Source of the DNA: JAGLQA01 sp023135565
Lineage (GTDB): Bacteria > Acidobacteriota > Aminicenantia > UBA2199
DNA length: 18,177 nt
Direction: 5' to 3'
Assembly: GCA_030639305.1 (NCBI GenBank)
Contig: DAOWCY010000147.1
Location: forward strand, 1-18,177
Position 1 is the first letter of the stretch, and each line of letters opens with the position of its first letter. The notes beneath the pieces are model-generated. The model searched no databases. It was not told the origin of the DNA and saw only the letters and a program-made list of their open reading frames with translations. Both the position numbers and the translations under genes were made by a program. Below, one piece after another: positions 1 to 9,400 of this stretch.

Positions 1-93
1 CTCAGATAAAGTAATCCGCCCAATCTACATATCAAATACCCCTTAAAAAAGCTTAGGGCACTCTTTTTCTTTTCCAAGTAGCAGAAATGGTGG

Positions 94-140
94 TATCATT
101 TAAGTGAGCGAAGTAGGGTCAATTTAGGTGAGCGCTATAG
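94..140. repeat. Two degenerate 24-bp direct repeats (GTGAGCG motif)
   Basis: Two copies of a motif close to TCAnTTTAnGTGAGCG lie head to tail; their GTGAGCG cores sit at 104-110 and 128-134, a 24-bp period. The second copy ends over the stop codon of the neighbouring minus-strand gene (135-137). Tandem terminal repeats of this sort are found at the ends of some insertion sequences, for example IS21-like elements, so this may be the tip of an element lying outside the window. No transposase is visible to support that. Confidence 0.4.
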
Positions 141-2540
141 TCTTGTTATGGTTTTGAAGTTTAGTAATGGTATATCTACAGCAACGAAAAAATTAATTCT
201 CCAGGCGCTGGCCTCTGTAATTAATTCCAGGCCAGTAGTTTCATCAGTTGAAATTATTTTTCTCAGTTGGGGCCCGAATTGTATTCCACCGCCGATAGAA
301 ATCGGTGAATTCTTGAAACCTAAGACCAAGTGAGCGCCGGGAGCAAGTATATTTTTCAAATGAAATTCGGGCATATCCTGCGCATCCTCCTCTTTGAATC
401 TATAAGCAGTCACAGCCCCTATATCTATTGCAGACAAGAATATGCTGATAGATTGAATACCAAGAAAGCTTCCTTTGTGGCCCTTACTAATAGCAACACC
501 TACCGGCGCCCAGATTCCGAGCGAATTTAGTTTGACACTTTTCTTAAGAGTAAATTTTCCACTTAAGTCTTCATCTCCCAAATTGATCCCCACATAGGCA
601 TTTAAAGATATATTCCATTTAGCATTTCTTTTGATCGAGTAACTACCGGCAGGTAAAGCGACTGATTCGATTGCTTCTTTCACCTGGTCTGAATTCTCCG
701 CTTTTGCTACAGCAGCCATAAAAGCCCCGTATTTCAATATTTTGGCCTTAATCTTTCTTAAGTTCTCCCACTTTTCAATCTTTTTTTCTAATTGTTTTAT
801 GGTTTCTCGTATAACTTCTTTCTTTTGATCGTCCGTTTCATTTTCCAATTTTTTTTTCTTTTCGTTTATCGTAGCTTTGAGTCCTTTTTTAAAATTTTCA
901 TCGTTTAATGGGAGGAATATTTTGTCAAAAATATGCAAAATATTAAAAATTACAGAACTGTAATTCCTCTGGTTTGCGTCTAAGTATATGTCGCTTAGTA
1001 TCCCGGCAAAATCCAGGTATTTTTTGATCTTATCATCTAAAATTATAGTATCGACTTCATCTGGAAGGTTTTTGTCTTTAAGAATATGTTGAGCCAGTTT
1101 GATAGAATACTCTATAGCATCCAAAGCCTCACTATAAAAATTGTAATAATTTTTATAAGTAGGTTTTTCCCCATTTTCCTTTTTTTTGCGGATTTCAGCT
1201 TTATAGGTCTCTAAAAGATCGATCTTAAACACATAATCATTGACAATCGTTTTCAGTTTTTTAAACTCACCGGCAATTTTGTCTAAATTTTCTAAACTAT
1301 CGCGAAAGTTTTCTCCCCCAATTACGATACCGGCAGATTTTTGCCATATTAATCCTAAGTATATTCTAAAAGTTTCATGTTCATTGTTTTCATCTTGTTC
1401 AAATAATAATTTCAATGATTTCCAATCTAACCAGTACCGTTCTCCGCTTTTATCCCTGATAGAGTCTGATACTATTTTTAACGCTTTGAGTAGGTTCTTG
1501 AGATCGCTTTCGATAATTGTATTGTTGTCTACTAATAATTGAAGTGTTTCTTCTTCCAATAAAATATCGACTGGATGATCCCCTTTTTTGAATCGGTCTG
1601 TGATTCTCAATGCGGTTTTAACAATATCTTTAAGTTTGCTATCTTTTATAAATTTATCAAATGTCCCTTTTTTTAAAGTATTCTGGAAATTTGAAAGGGC
1701 GCTGCTCAGGTCTTTTTCAAAGGCTTCACGTAGAACATTGATGTAGGATGAGAATTTATATATCTCTTTATCGATAGTTTTGAGCACATTATAAGTTTCC
1801 GGGAATAACTCTTGTAAAATCTTATAATCTTTCTTCTTAATTTCATCTTTGAATTTTATAAAAAATGCAGCGCTCAACTCTTGTTTGACACGTTCGACCA
1901 GGAATTTTGCCATACCATCAGCTACCTTTGAAACGAGATTGATTCCAGTACCGGAAGAAACAGGAATTGCGGGGGCTGTGGCTGCAGTGGACATTTTATC
2001 TAAATCAGATAGCTTTACATATTTCTGTTTTAATTCTTCATACTTATAACTTTCTTGTGTTTCAATTGGAAGTCTTTGGAATGCGGTTACATCTATTTTT
2101 CTTCTAATAATAGAATCAAAAAAGTTAATAATCACTGATTTTTTTGATTGAGAGTTCACTTTCTCTGCTCTTATACAATCATTTTTACAGTTTCCCAATT
2201 CTACTTTTTTGGATATTAGCACTTCAAGTTCGTTTCTTAACTTTGTTACATTTAAACTCTTGTCCCGGTAAACCCACGGATCCAGTAGGAAATCATTCAC
2301 TTTATAAATTTCGGTGAAATTCTCAGGATCGAATATTCGATGGTCTTTGTGTTTCGCGTAATGAGCTTTGAAATATTCAAGCAGTTCAGCAAACTCTTTT
2401 ATTTCATCTTTATGGTCCGAGAGGTAGAGGGCATCATAGTACGCATTCTGAGCCGGCAGCAAAGTACCGAACCCCACCAATACAAACAAGACGATAAACG
2501 CCTTTAAGAAAATTGTTTCGATTCTTTTTTTTGTTTTCAT
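135..2540 (-). CDS. Large exported protein, helical/coiled-coil body with beta-rich C-terminal domain, function unknown
   Basis: Encodes 801 residues. The N-terminus is a Sec-type signal peptide: basic MKTKKR, a hydrophobic core at about 12-28, and a probable signal peptidase I site near LLPAQ. Residues 35-640 are charged and mostly helical. A Lys/Glu-rich coiled-coil segment lies at about 570-620. The last 150 or so residues are different: alternating beta strands rich in Gly and aromatics (SISLNAYVG-like, APVGVAISKG, FGPQLRK), resembling an outer-membrane barrel or beta-sandwich end, finishing in VDIPLLNFKTITRL. I recall similar unnamed large proteins in Bacteroidetes with a comparable C-terminal end, so the C-terminus looks natural; this is memory, not a search. 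The ATG at 2540 has a good Shine-Dalgarno (AGGAG, 8 nt upstream on the minus strand). It is separated from the efflux operon by 608 bp and is probably monocistronic. Cell-envelope location is inferred; no enzymatic motif was recognised. Confidence 0.85.
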   Translation of the reverse strand: MKTKKRIETIFLKAFIVLFVLVGFGTLLPAQNAYYDALYLSDHKDEIKEFAELLEYFKAHYAKHKDHRIFDPENFTEIYKVNDFLLDPWVYRDKSLNVTKLRNELEVLISKKVELGNCKNDCIRAEKVNSQSKKSVIINFFDSIIRRKIDVTAFQRLPIETQESYKYEELKQKYVKLSDLDKMSTAATAPAIPVSSGTGINLVSKVADGMAKFLVERVKQELSAAFFIKFKDEIKKKDYKILQELFPETYNVLKTIDKEIYKFSSYINVLREAFEKDLSSALSNFQNTLKKGTFDKFIKDSKLKDIVKTALRITDRFKKGDHPVDILLEEETLQLLVDNNTIIESDLKNLLKALKIVSDSIRDKSGERYWLDWKSLKLLFEQDENNEHETFRIYLGLIWQKSAGIVIGGENFRDSLENLDKIAGEFKKLKTIVNDYVFKIDLLETYKAEIRKKKENGEKPTYKNYYNFYSEALDAIEYSIKLAQHILKDKNLPDEVDTIILDDKIKKYLDFAGILSDIYLDANQRNYSSVIFNILHIFDKIFLPLNDENFKKGLKATINEKKKKLENETDDQKKEVIRETIKQLEKKIEKWENLRKIKAKILKYGAFMAAVAKAENSDQVKEAIESVALPAGSYSIKRNAKWNISLNAYVGINLGDEDLSGKFTLKKSVKLNSLGIWAPVGVAISKGHKGSFLGIQSISIFLSAIDIGAVTAYRFKEEDAQDMPEFHLKNILAPGAHLVLGFKNSPISIGGGIQFGPQLRKIISTDETTGLELITEASAWRINFFVAVDIPLLNFKTITRL

Positions 2541-2585
2541 TTTTTTTCACTCCTAAATTTTTTGCTCCTAATTTTTTTTTATATC

Positions 2586-2609
2586 AAAAGTTTTCCGGGG
2601 GGAACTTTT
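2586..2609. other. Stem-loop in the leader of the 801-residue gene
   Basis: AAAAGTT at 2586-2592 pairs with AACTTTT at 2603-2609, and the stem can extend through G-U pairs over a C/G-rich centre. It lies about 50 nt upstream of the ATG at 2540. Neither strand has a U-tract directly after the stem in the proper direction, so it is not called a terminator. A leader-structure role is possible but unsupported. Confidence 0.3.
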
Positions 2610-2693
2610 AAAAACCCTACGACTTACATGTCCAAAAAGGGACTCCGGCCATCCGGCCAGGACAACCTGTACCCCGCCGGATAACCTTCCCCT

Positions 2694-2699
2694 ATTATA
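2694..2699 (-). promoter_or_regulatory. Possible -10 box for the 801-residue gene
   Basis: The minus strand reads TATAAT here, about 150 nt upstream of the ATG at 2540. No good -35 hexamer sits 16-18 bp upstream; that position is occupied by the flank of the GTAAT/GTTGCA repeats. The promoter, if real, could need an activator bound at those repeats. Confidence 0.3.
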
Positions 2700-2720
2700 G
2701 TATAAAAATATCCGGGCAAA

Positions 2721-2813
2721 GAGTAATCAGGTTGCAAAATATAGGGTAATATCGTTGCATCAAAAGAAAACAATAGCACATATGTTGCACGAAGAGTAAT
2801 TTCGTTGCAAAAT
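2721..2813. repeat. Degenerate direct repeats GTAAT-N3-GTTGCA (3 full, 1 half copy)
   Basis: GTAATnnnGTTGCA occurs at 2723-2736, 2746-2759 and 2796-2809. A lone GTTGCA stands at 2784-2789. The first and last copies are extended: positions 2721-2740 and 2794-2813 match at 17 of 20 bases. Spacing between cores is uneven (23, 30 and 20 bp), so it is neither a simple tandem repeat nor a CRISPR. It sits just upstream of the candidate -10 of the 801-residue gene, where activator sites would be expected. Confidence 0.5.
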
Positions 2814-2894
2814 GTCCTTTCCAGGCTAAAATCCTTAGTTTGGCACGGAATTTGCTACGGCAAATTCAGCCCCAGCTAAAAGCAAAAAACATAT

Positions 2895-3130
2895 ACCACG
2901 AAGCTCACGAAGGGCACGAAGAAAAGAAGCAAAAGCGAGGAAACAACCCTTGAAAAAGGCAAAAACGCACCCTGCCGCGCAGCGGCGTATAGGTTGGGGA
3001 CGTCGGTTCTGTGGAAGAACACAGTAGATTCACTATAATTTCCCACCTTGTTTTGTGGAAGAATCCTCTTGCGAAATTCTTATTACCACCCCACGTGGTG
3101 GGGCTTCGTGCCCTTCGTGTCCTTCGTGGT
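2895..3130. repeat. Inverted repeat, 27-bp arms of CACGAAGG-type sequence, 236 bp overall
   Basis: The left arm (2895-2921) and right arm (3104-3130) are reverse complements at 25 of 27 positions. Each arm is itself an imperfect short-period repeat built on ACGAAGG. The space between contains a hairpin with arms at 3009-3013 and 3020-3024, a duplicated GTGGAAGAA motif, and a perfect CCCCAC/GTGGGG hairpin at 3089-3103 abutting the right arm. The right arm ends 18 bp from the stop codon of RND permease 2, so it lies in the 3' UTR of that operon. No ORF is inside. It resembles a small non-coding palindromic dispersed repeat; I recall this CCTTCGTG-type motif as common in environmental genomes. 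Confidence 0.6.
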
Positions 3131-3148
3131 AAAAATAGCTCTTAGTCA

Positions 3149-6100
3149 TTATTTGGGTTTGTTGTTGGTGACAAATCCGAAATAATTCTTAAATCGACTG
3201 GTGACCGAATCGGATATAGAATAAAAAGTAGGCAGAATGATCAGCGTAAAAAACGTAGAGGTCGTCAATCCACCCAAAATGGCTACAGAGATAGGCGCCC
3301 ACATCTGCGCCCTGCGACTGGCTGCTTGAAAATAACCGGGCAATAATACAGGCAAAGCTAATGGCAGTACACCGAAAATCGTAGTGATAGCAGTCATGAC
3401 AATAGGCCGGAGCCGGTCTTTCCCGGCCTGCACAATGGCTTTGTCTTTCACTAACCCCTGCTTCCTCAGGGTGCGGATATGGTCGATTAAAATAATACCG
3501 TTGTTGACCACAATACCGAAAAGAGTGAGCACACCTAAATAAGAGGTGGTGTTCTTAGTGATGCCGGTCAAAGTGAAAAAGATGGCTACTCCGAAAAGCG
3601 CCAAAGGCACGGTCATCAAGATAGTGAGAGGATGAGCAAAAGATTCAAACAATGAAGCCATAATAATGTAAATAAATATCAATGCCATGATAACAGACAG
3701 GTTGATGCCTTGCTGAGATTCCTGGAAACGCCGCCAACGATGCCCCATACTCCAACTGTAACCTTCAGGAAATTGTACGCTGTCCATAACCGCTTTGATC
3801 TTGCGGGAAATACCCATCATACCTTTGGATTTCGTGTTGATGCGGATATTTAACTTCGATTTTTTGTTCTCCTTCCTGATGGAGGTGGAACCCATGCGGT
3901 ATGAAAAAGTAGATACGGCGGATACAGGGATGCGTTTCGAGCCGCTCTGGATGCTGATGTTTTTCAGATCGTTGTCGGAAAACCCTTTCTTACCACGAAG
4001 ATTCAAGATAATGTCGATCTCTTTGTTCTCGGTTTTGAATTTGCCGATGGGCCGCTCGGATATCGACGAAGAGATGGTCTGGGCTATGCGCCGGGTGTTT
4101 ATACCGGAATTTTCCGCTTTCTTGCGGTCTACGTGCACCATCAACTGGGTGTCGCCGCCCTCGAGGTCGCTGGTCACATCCTCCACTTCATCTATGACTT
4201 TCAACTTTGCCGTTATGGCGGGCACCATTTCGGTGAGCCTGGTATAGTCCATGCCGATGAGTTCTACGGAAACACCCATGGAACCCCCGTGACGGCCTCG
4301 CCTTTCACTGTATTCATAAGTCAGCCCGGGTTCTTCAGGCAGCAGCTTTTTTAGTTTTTCTTTAATTTGGGCGACGGTAGGCCCGTCTTCGGTGAGGGTG
4401 AGTTCGATCTCGCCGCGGTAGCGGCCCTGCCTGAGACGCGTCACGCCAAAACCGGTGGTCATGTAATCGACAGCCAGTTCTTTTTTGTTTTTTTGTAATA
4501 TTTCTTCATAGTTGTCGAACAGGGCTTTCATCTGTTCGATAGTAAAACTTTTAGGCATATAGATGTTGAGGTTGACTTCACGGGCTTCACTCTGGGCCAT
4601 GTACTCCTGCTCGATCTTGGAATAAAGGGCCCAGGCTGTCCAAAATATAAGGACGGCAACCAAAACAACTCCTAATTTAGTCGCCCAGTTCTTGATGGTA
4701 AAAGAGATGATACGTTCGTAAAGAGAGGTCATTTTTATCAACCAGGGGGCTTTCTCTTTGGATTTGCCTTTCAGCAGTTTGCTGCCGGCCAGGGGGATAA
4801 AAGTAAGCGAGACGATCAACGAAGCAATAAGCGCCAGGGAAATAGTCAAAGCAAAGTCGCCTAAAAACCTTTCAAAACCCGAACCTTTGACAAAACCGAC
4901 GGAGATAAAGACCACTAAGGTAGTCAGGGTGGAGGCGGTGACAGCCATTGCCACTTCGCTGCTGCCGGTAATGGCGGCTTTCAAGGCGGGGAGTTTCTTT
5001 TCCTGACGCAGGCGGAAGATGTTTTCCAGCACGACGACGCTGTTGTCTACCAACATGCCGACTGCCATCATGAGGCCGGATAAAGAGATAATATTGATGG
5101 TGATGTTGGAGTTGAAAATAGCCCGGTGCAGGTACATTAAACTAAAAGTAAATACGATGGCCAGGGGAATGGCAAGGGCAATAATAACGGTAGAACGGAA
5201 TTTTCTTAAAAAGAAAAGCAGTACGATTACGGCCAGCAGTCCGCCGATAATGCCGGAAATAGAGAGGTCGCGCAGGCTGCTGAGGATGTCTTTCGATTGG
5301 TCGCGGTAAAAAATCACCTGCATGTCTTTGAGGGCCGGTTCTTCTTCGCGGATTTGTGCGACGGTCTTTTTGACTTTTTGGCAGACGTCTACCACGTTGG
5401 CGGTGGAGGCGCGGTAAATCATAAAACGCAAGGATTCATTGGCGTTTAAACGGTGATAGTCTTCTTGTTCGGGATAGTCGTAAGTAACCCGGGCTACGTC
5501 TTTTATTTTCAGTCCTTTGTCGCTGAGGGGTAGGTTTTTGATCTCTTCGACGATTTTTAACTCCCCGGGTATGCGCAGTACGAATCTTTTATTGTTTTCT
5601 TCGACGTAACCGGCGGAGATATTGATATTATTATTGCGGATGGTGTCGATCAGGTCGCTGATGTGGATAGAAGAAGAATAAAAAATATCGGGCTGCAAAT
5701 ATATAGTAAGGACTTTGTTATGCAGTCCCCTGATGTCTACATTGGCGACGCCTTCGATGCGTTCTAATTTAGGCTGGATGTAGTTCTCGGCCCAGGTGTA
5801 GAGTTCGTCGTCTTTGCCGGGGAGGGCCAGGTTAAAATAAATAACGGGCCGGTCCGAAGAAGACCAGCGGCGAATCCTGATTCTTTCTACATCGCCGGGC
5901 AGCCTGTCCCGCACCTGGTCGATCTTGTCCCTGATTTCCATGGAGGCCAGATCCATGTTGGTGCCGGTGTTGAATTCGAGAAATATCCGCGAACTGCTGG
6001 AAGAAGAAGTGGAGTTGATGTTTTTCATGTTGTTGATGGTAGATAGGATTTCTTCTAAGGGCCTGGTAATAGTCCGTTCCACTTCTTCAGGTGAAGAAGA

Positions 6101-6256
6101 GGGGTAAGGCACCTGTACCATCAGCCCGGGATAAGATGTGTCGGGCATCATTTCCAACGGTAATTTCAAAATCGAAATTACACCGATGGTGGCGAATATT
6201 AACATGATAACGATTACTGTTACCGGTTTCTTTAATGAAAATTCAGGTAAATTCAT
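3149..6256 (-). CDS. RND efflux transporter permease subunit (second of two)
   Basis: Encodes 1035 residues, the usual length of an RND (AcrB-like) inner-membrane pump. It shows an N-terminal TM helix (about 11-31), a periplasmic porter part with the expected Y-P-G-T/SSP-EEVE and ITRPLEE motifs near residues 42-70, a TM2-TM6 block at about 335-500, a second porter half, and a TM8-TM12 block near the end. The TM4 proton-relay region has GMLVDN at 400-405, so a single Asp (D404) followed by Asn, not the Asp-Asp of AcrB; TM10 carries VVNNGIILID. The protein would export compounds from periplasm or inner membrane using proton motive force with the adaptor at 9546-10913. Substrate cannot be told. 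The ATG has an AGGA Shine-Dalgarno 5-7 nt upstream. It is third in the operon, 218 bp after permease 1, and the gap holds a REP-like inverted repeat. Confidence 0.93.
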   Translation of the reverse strand: MNLPEFSLKKPVTVIVIMLIFATIGVISILKLPLEMMPDTSYPGLMVQVPYPSSSPEEVERTITRPLEEILSTINNMKNINSTSSSSSSRIFLEFNTGTNMDLASMEIRDKIDQVRDRLPGDVERIRIRRWSSSDRPVIYFNLALPGKDDELYTWAENYIQPKLERIEGVANVDIRGLHNKVLTIYLQPDIFYSSSIHISDLIDTIRNNNINISAGYVEENNKRFVLRIPGELKIVEEIKNLPLSDKGLKIKDVARVTYDYPEQEDYHRLNANESLRFMIYRASTANVVDVCQKVKKTVAQIREEEPALKDMQVIFYRDQSKDILSSLRDLSISGIIGGLLAVIVLLFFLRKFRSTVIIALAIPLAIVFTFSLMYLHRAIFNSNITINIISLSGLMMAVGMLVDNSVVVLENIFRLRQEKKLPALKAAITGSSEVAMAVTASTLTTLVVFISVGFVKGSGFERFLGDFALTISLALIASLIVSLTFIPLAGSKLLKGKSKEKAPWLIKMTSLYERIISFTIKNWATKLGVVLVAVLIFWTAWALYSKIEQEYMAQSEAREVNLNIYMPKSFTIEQMKALFDNYEEILQKNKKELAVDYMTTGFGVTRLRQGRYRGEIELTLTEDGPTVAQIKEKLKKLLPEEPGLTYEYSERRGRHGGSMGVSVELIGMDYTRLTEMVPAITAKLKVIDEVEDVTSDLEGGDTQLMVHVDRKKAENSGINTRRIAQTISSSISERPIGKFKTENKEIDIILNLRGKKGFSDNDLKNISIQSGSKRIPVSAVSTFSYRMGSTSIRKENKKSKLNIRINTKSKGMMGISRKIKAVMDSVQFPEGYSWSMGHRWRRFQESQQGINLSVIMALIFIYIIMASLFESFAHPLTILMTVPLALFGVAIFFTLTGITKNTTSYLGVLTLFGIVVNNGIILIDHIRTLRKQGLVKDKAIVQAGKDRLRPIVMTAITTIFGVLPLALPVLLPGYFQAASRRAQMWAPISVAILGGLTTSTFFTLIILPTFYSISDSVTSRFKNYFGFVTNNKPK

Positions 6257-6274
6257 TTTAATTCCTTACTTTTT

Positions 6275-6468
6275 GCCTTCGGCGAGTCAGAACCTTTTTG
6301 AAAAAAGGTTCCGACACCTCCAAAAACTTCTAATGAGCGAGACGTTTTTCTAACCTAAGAAACGTTCCTTATTGGCTCAACCGATTTGCCGAGCAGCGGC
6401 TTAACAAAAGTTTTTGCGGGGGTGCAGGGGGCAGTTTTTTCAAAAAGCGCCCCCTGCCCGCCGGAGGC
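6275..6468. repeat. Pair of inverted REP-like palindromic units between the two RND genes
   Basis: Unit 1 (6275-6329) and unit 2 (6408-6468) are inverted copies of one another: unit 1 runs GCCTTCGGCG ... CCTCCAAAAACTT and unit 2 runs AAGTTTTTGCGGGGG ... CCGCCGGAGGC. Each has a strong internal hairpin. Unit 1 has GAACCTTTTT/AAAAAGGTTC with a 2-nt loop; unit 2 has GCAGGGGGC/GCCCCCTGC. The right end of unit 2 can also fold GCGCC/GGCGC followed by T residues on the minus strand, directly after the stop codon of permease 1, giving a terminator-like structure. The 78 bp between units also contains short stems. This layout resembles a BIME-type pair of palindromic repeats. It may attenuate expression of the downstream permease. 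Confidence 0.65.
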
Positions 6469-6474
6469 GCTTTT

Positions 6475-9400
6475 TTAATCTTTTTCCGGCTCTTGTTTTG
6501 TTTCTTTAACGACTATACTATATATAAGGGGGATAAATACAAGTGTCAAAAAAGTACCGAATATCAGGCCGCCGATGAGCGTTAAAGCCAACGGGATCCT
6601 GATTTCAAAGCCTTCATCAAAATCCAGGGCCATGGGCATAAGACCCAATACGGTAGTCATAGTAGTCATCAAAATAGGCCGCCAACGCACTTTCGCGGCG
6701 GTTTTAATGGCTTCGATTTTCTGCATGCCTTTTTGTTGTAATTGGCCGATGTAATCCACCAACACAATAGCATTGTTAACGATTATGCCGGAGAGTATCA
6801 CCAAGCCGATCAATACGATAACATTAATAGAAATTTGCGCGGCCAGCCCTATCAACACTACGCCGATTATGCCCATGGGGATGGTAAACATAATGATAAA
6901 AGGCTTTTTGAAAGATTCGAACTGCGAGGCCATGACTAAGTAAACTAAAAATATAGCCAGCAGGATAGCAAATATCATGGATGAAAAAGCGACGTCCTGC
7001 TCCATACTCTGTCCGGCAAGATAAATATTACAATCCCGGGGCCTGTCGATGTCCCGGGCCAGGGCCATTATCCGCTGTCCGGCAGTATCTAAGTCGATAC
7101 CCGATAAATTCCCGGTCAATACAGCCGATTTCTGCTGGGAAATACGCCTGATTTCGGCGGGGCCTTCGCTGATTTTGATTTCGGCCAGGGCTTTCAGGGG
7201 GACGTTGATGCCCAATCCATTCCTGATACTGAGACGTTGTATTTTCTCTACCCGGTCGCGGAAATCTTCCTTGACACGTACGCGGATGTCTACTTCCCGG
7301 TCGCTTTCGATAAAGCGGGTGGCGACTTCGCCTTCCACTTTGTTACGAATCTGTGTACCCACCTGGTTGATGGTCATGTCCTGGGAGGCTAACAGGGCGC
7401 GGTTAAATATTATTTGTATTTCGGGATAGCCTTCTTCCATGCTGGATTTAATGTCGATCAACCCTTCAGTGCCGCGCATCTTGTCTAACAGTTCATCGGA
7501 TACCTGCTTGATATGATCTAAGTCGATGCCGGATACCACTACTTCTAAGGGGGCTTTAAAAGAAAATAGCCGGGGTTTGTAGACTTTGAATTTGATGCCT
7601 TGAAAATCGTTCAGGTCTTCCCTGACGCGGTCCATGATGTGGTCTTCGGCTTTGCCTAAGATGCCGGGTTTTAAACGAATAGTAAATTCGGATAGGTTCT
7701 CGCGCTGTTCCTGGAAAGAAATTCCGCCCATGGAGCCTTTGCCGATCAGTTCGTAAATGCTTGCCACCTGGTCGTATTTTTTGAATTTTTCGGCTATGTC
7801 TGAAATGACGGCGGCATTCTCGGCCAGCGAGGTGCCGGGTTTGAATTCCACGTTGACTAAGAATTCTCCCTGGGAGATCACGGGGATCAACTCCTGCCCC
7901 ATGAATCGCGTCAAAAAGATGGATAGCACAAAAATAACGACTACTGTGAGGATAATTACTTTTTTCCGGGAAAAAGTGAACTCCTGGAATCTCTCGTAGC
8001 TGTTAAAAAATTTATCGTAAACCTTATCTACGGGTTTGAGTACTTTTTTGAGTAGACCGCTTAATCTCTCTTTGGCATTTTCGCGCCTCATGGCCGAGTT
8101 GAGCATGGGCACTAAAGTAAGCGATACCACTAAAGAAGCCAGCAGCGAAAAGGTAACGGTTAAGGCCATGTCTTTGAACAACTGCCCGGCAATGCCTTCC
8201 ACGAATACGATGGGGAAAAATACCGCCACTGTAGTAAAAGTAGAGGCTGTGACGGCGCCGGCCACTTCGGAAGTGCCGGTTAAGGCGGCGTCATAAAGGC
8301 CGTAGCCTTTCTCCCGGAAACGCTGGATGGATTCCAATACCACGATGGAGTTATCCACCAGCATGCCTATGCCTAAGGCGAGGCCTCCTAAAGAGATGAT
8401 ATTCAAGGAAATATCCGAGGAAAACATCAAAAAGAAAGTAATGATAACCGAGATGGGAATGGCAGCGCCGATGATCAACGTGCTTCTCAGGTTTTTGAGG
8501 AAATAGAGCAGCACTAAGATGGCCAGTATACCGCCGAAAACGGCAGTCTGGATGACCTCCCGGATGGTGTTTTTAATGAATTTGGCCTGGTTGGTGATGA
8601 CCATGTACTCCATTTTACGCAGTTGCAGGATATTGGCGTCGATTTTTTTCAGCCGCTCGGCCACGGCATTGGACACGGTTACGGTGTTGGCGTCGGCGGC
8701 GCGGTACACAGCGGCTTCGATGCATTCCCTGCCGTTGATGCGGGAAATCACTTTGCGCTCTTTGTAACCGCGAAATACGTCGGCAATGCTGCTTAATTTG
8801 ATGTGCACATCGCCCCGTTTTTCGACGATAATATCTTTGATTTCTTCAACGGTTTTGAATTCGTTAACTGTCCTGACTAAGTACTGGCTGTCTTTTTGTT
8901 TGAGGATGCCGGCCGACAGGTTGACGTTCTCCTGGGAGAGCCGGGTGACTACATTGGAAATGGGGATATTAAGCAGGCTGAGTTTTTTTTCGTCGATGTC
9001 GATGTGGATTTCGTCTTCCAGCCCGCCGGAGATGACACAGGCGGCTACGCCTTCGATGCTTTCGATGGCCTGTTTGAAATCGGTTTCCGCGATATAACGA
9101 ATGCGGGAAAGCTCGGCGTCCCCGGAAAGTCCCAATTTCAGGATGGGTTCGGTGTTGGGGTCGTAGCGGAGAATCACCGGTTTCTCGGCATTAACCGGCA
9201 GGTAGAGCAAATCCAATTTCTCCCTGACTTTCAGGGTGGCAAAATCCATGTTGGTGTTCCAGGCGAATTCTACGGTGACTTCGGACAGTTCGGCCCGGGA
9301 AACCGAAGCGATGCGCACTACGTTGTCTACCACGCCTACGGTTTCTTCGATGGGTTTGGAGATGATATTCTCGATCTCCGCAGGAGCGGTGCCGGGGTAC

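Larger units (their letters stand above)
2541..3148. other. 608-bp repeat-rich intergenic region without a convincing gene
   Basis: Between the efflux operon and the 801-residue gene, both transcribed leftwards. From right to left it holds: a 27-bp inverted-repeat pair enclosing small hairpins (2895-3130), GTAAT/GTTGCA direct repeats (2721-2813), a possible -10 box (2694-2699), a leader with a GGCC-rich stem (ATCCGGC at about 2676-2682 pairing with GCCGGAT at about 2653-2659), an AAAAGTT/AACTTTT hairpin (2586-2609), and the ribosome binding site. No ORF of protein-like composition was seen. Confidence 0.6.

Noticed and set aside
2586..2609. Rho-independent terminator
   Set aside because: The stem is present but no U-tract follows in either direction, and it lies in the leader of a minus-strand gene.
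2721..2813. CRISPR-like array
   Set aside because: Units are only about 14-20 bp, degenerate, and unevenly spaced; there are no uniform spacers and no cas genes in the window.
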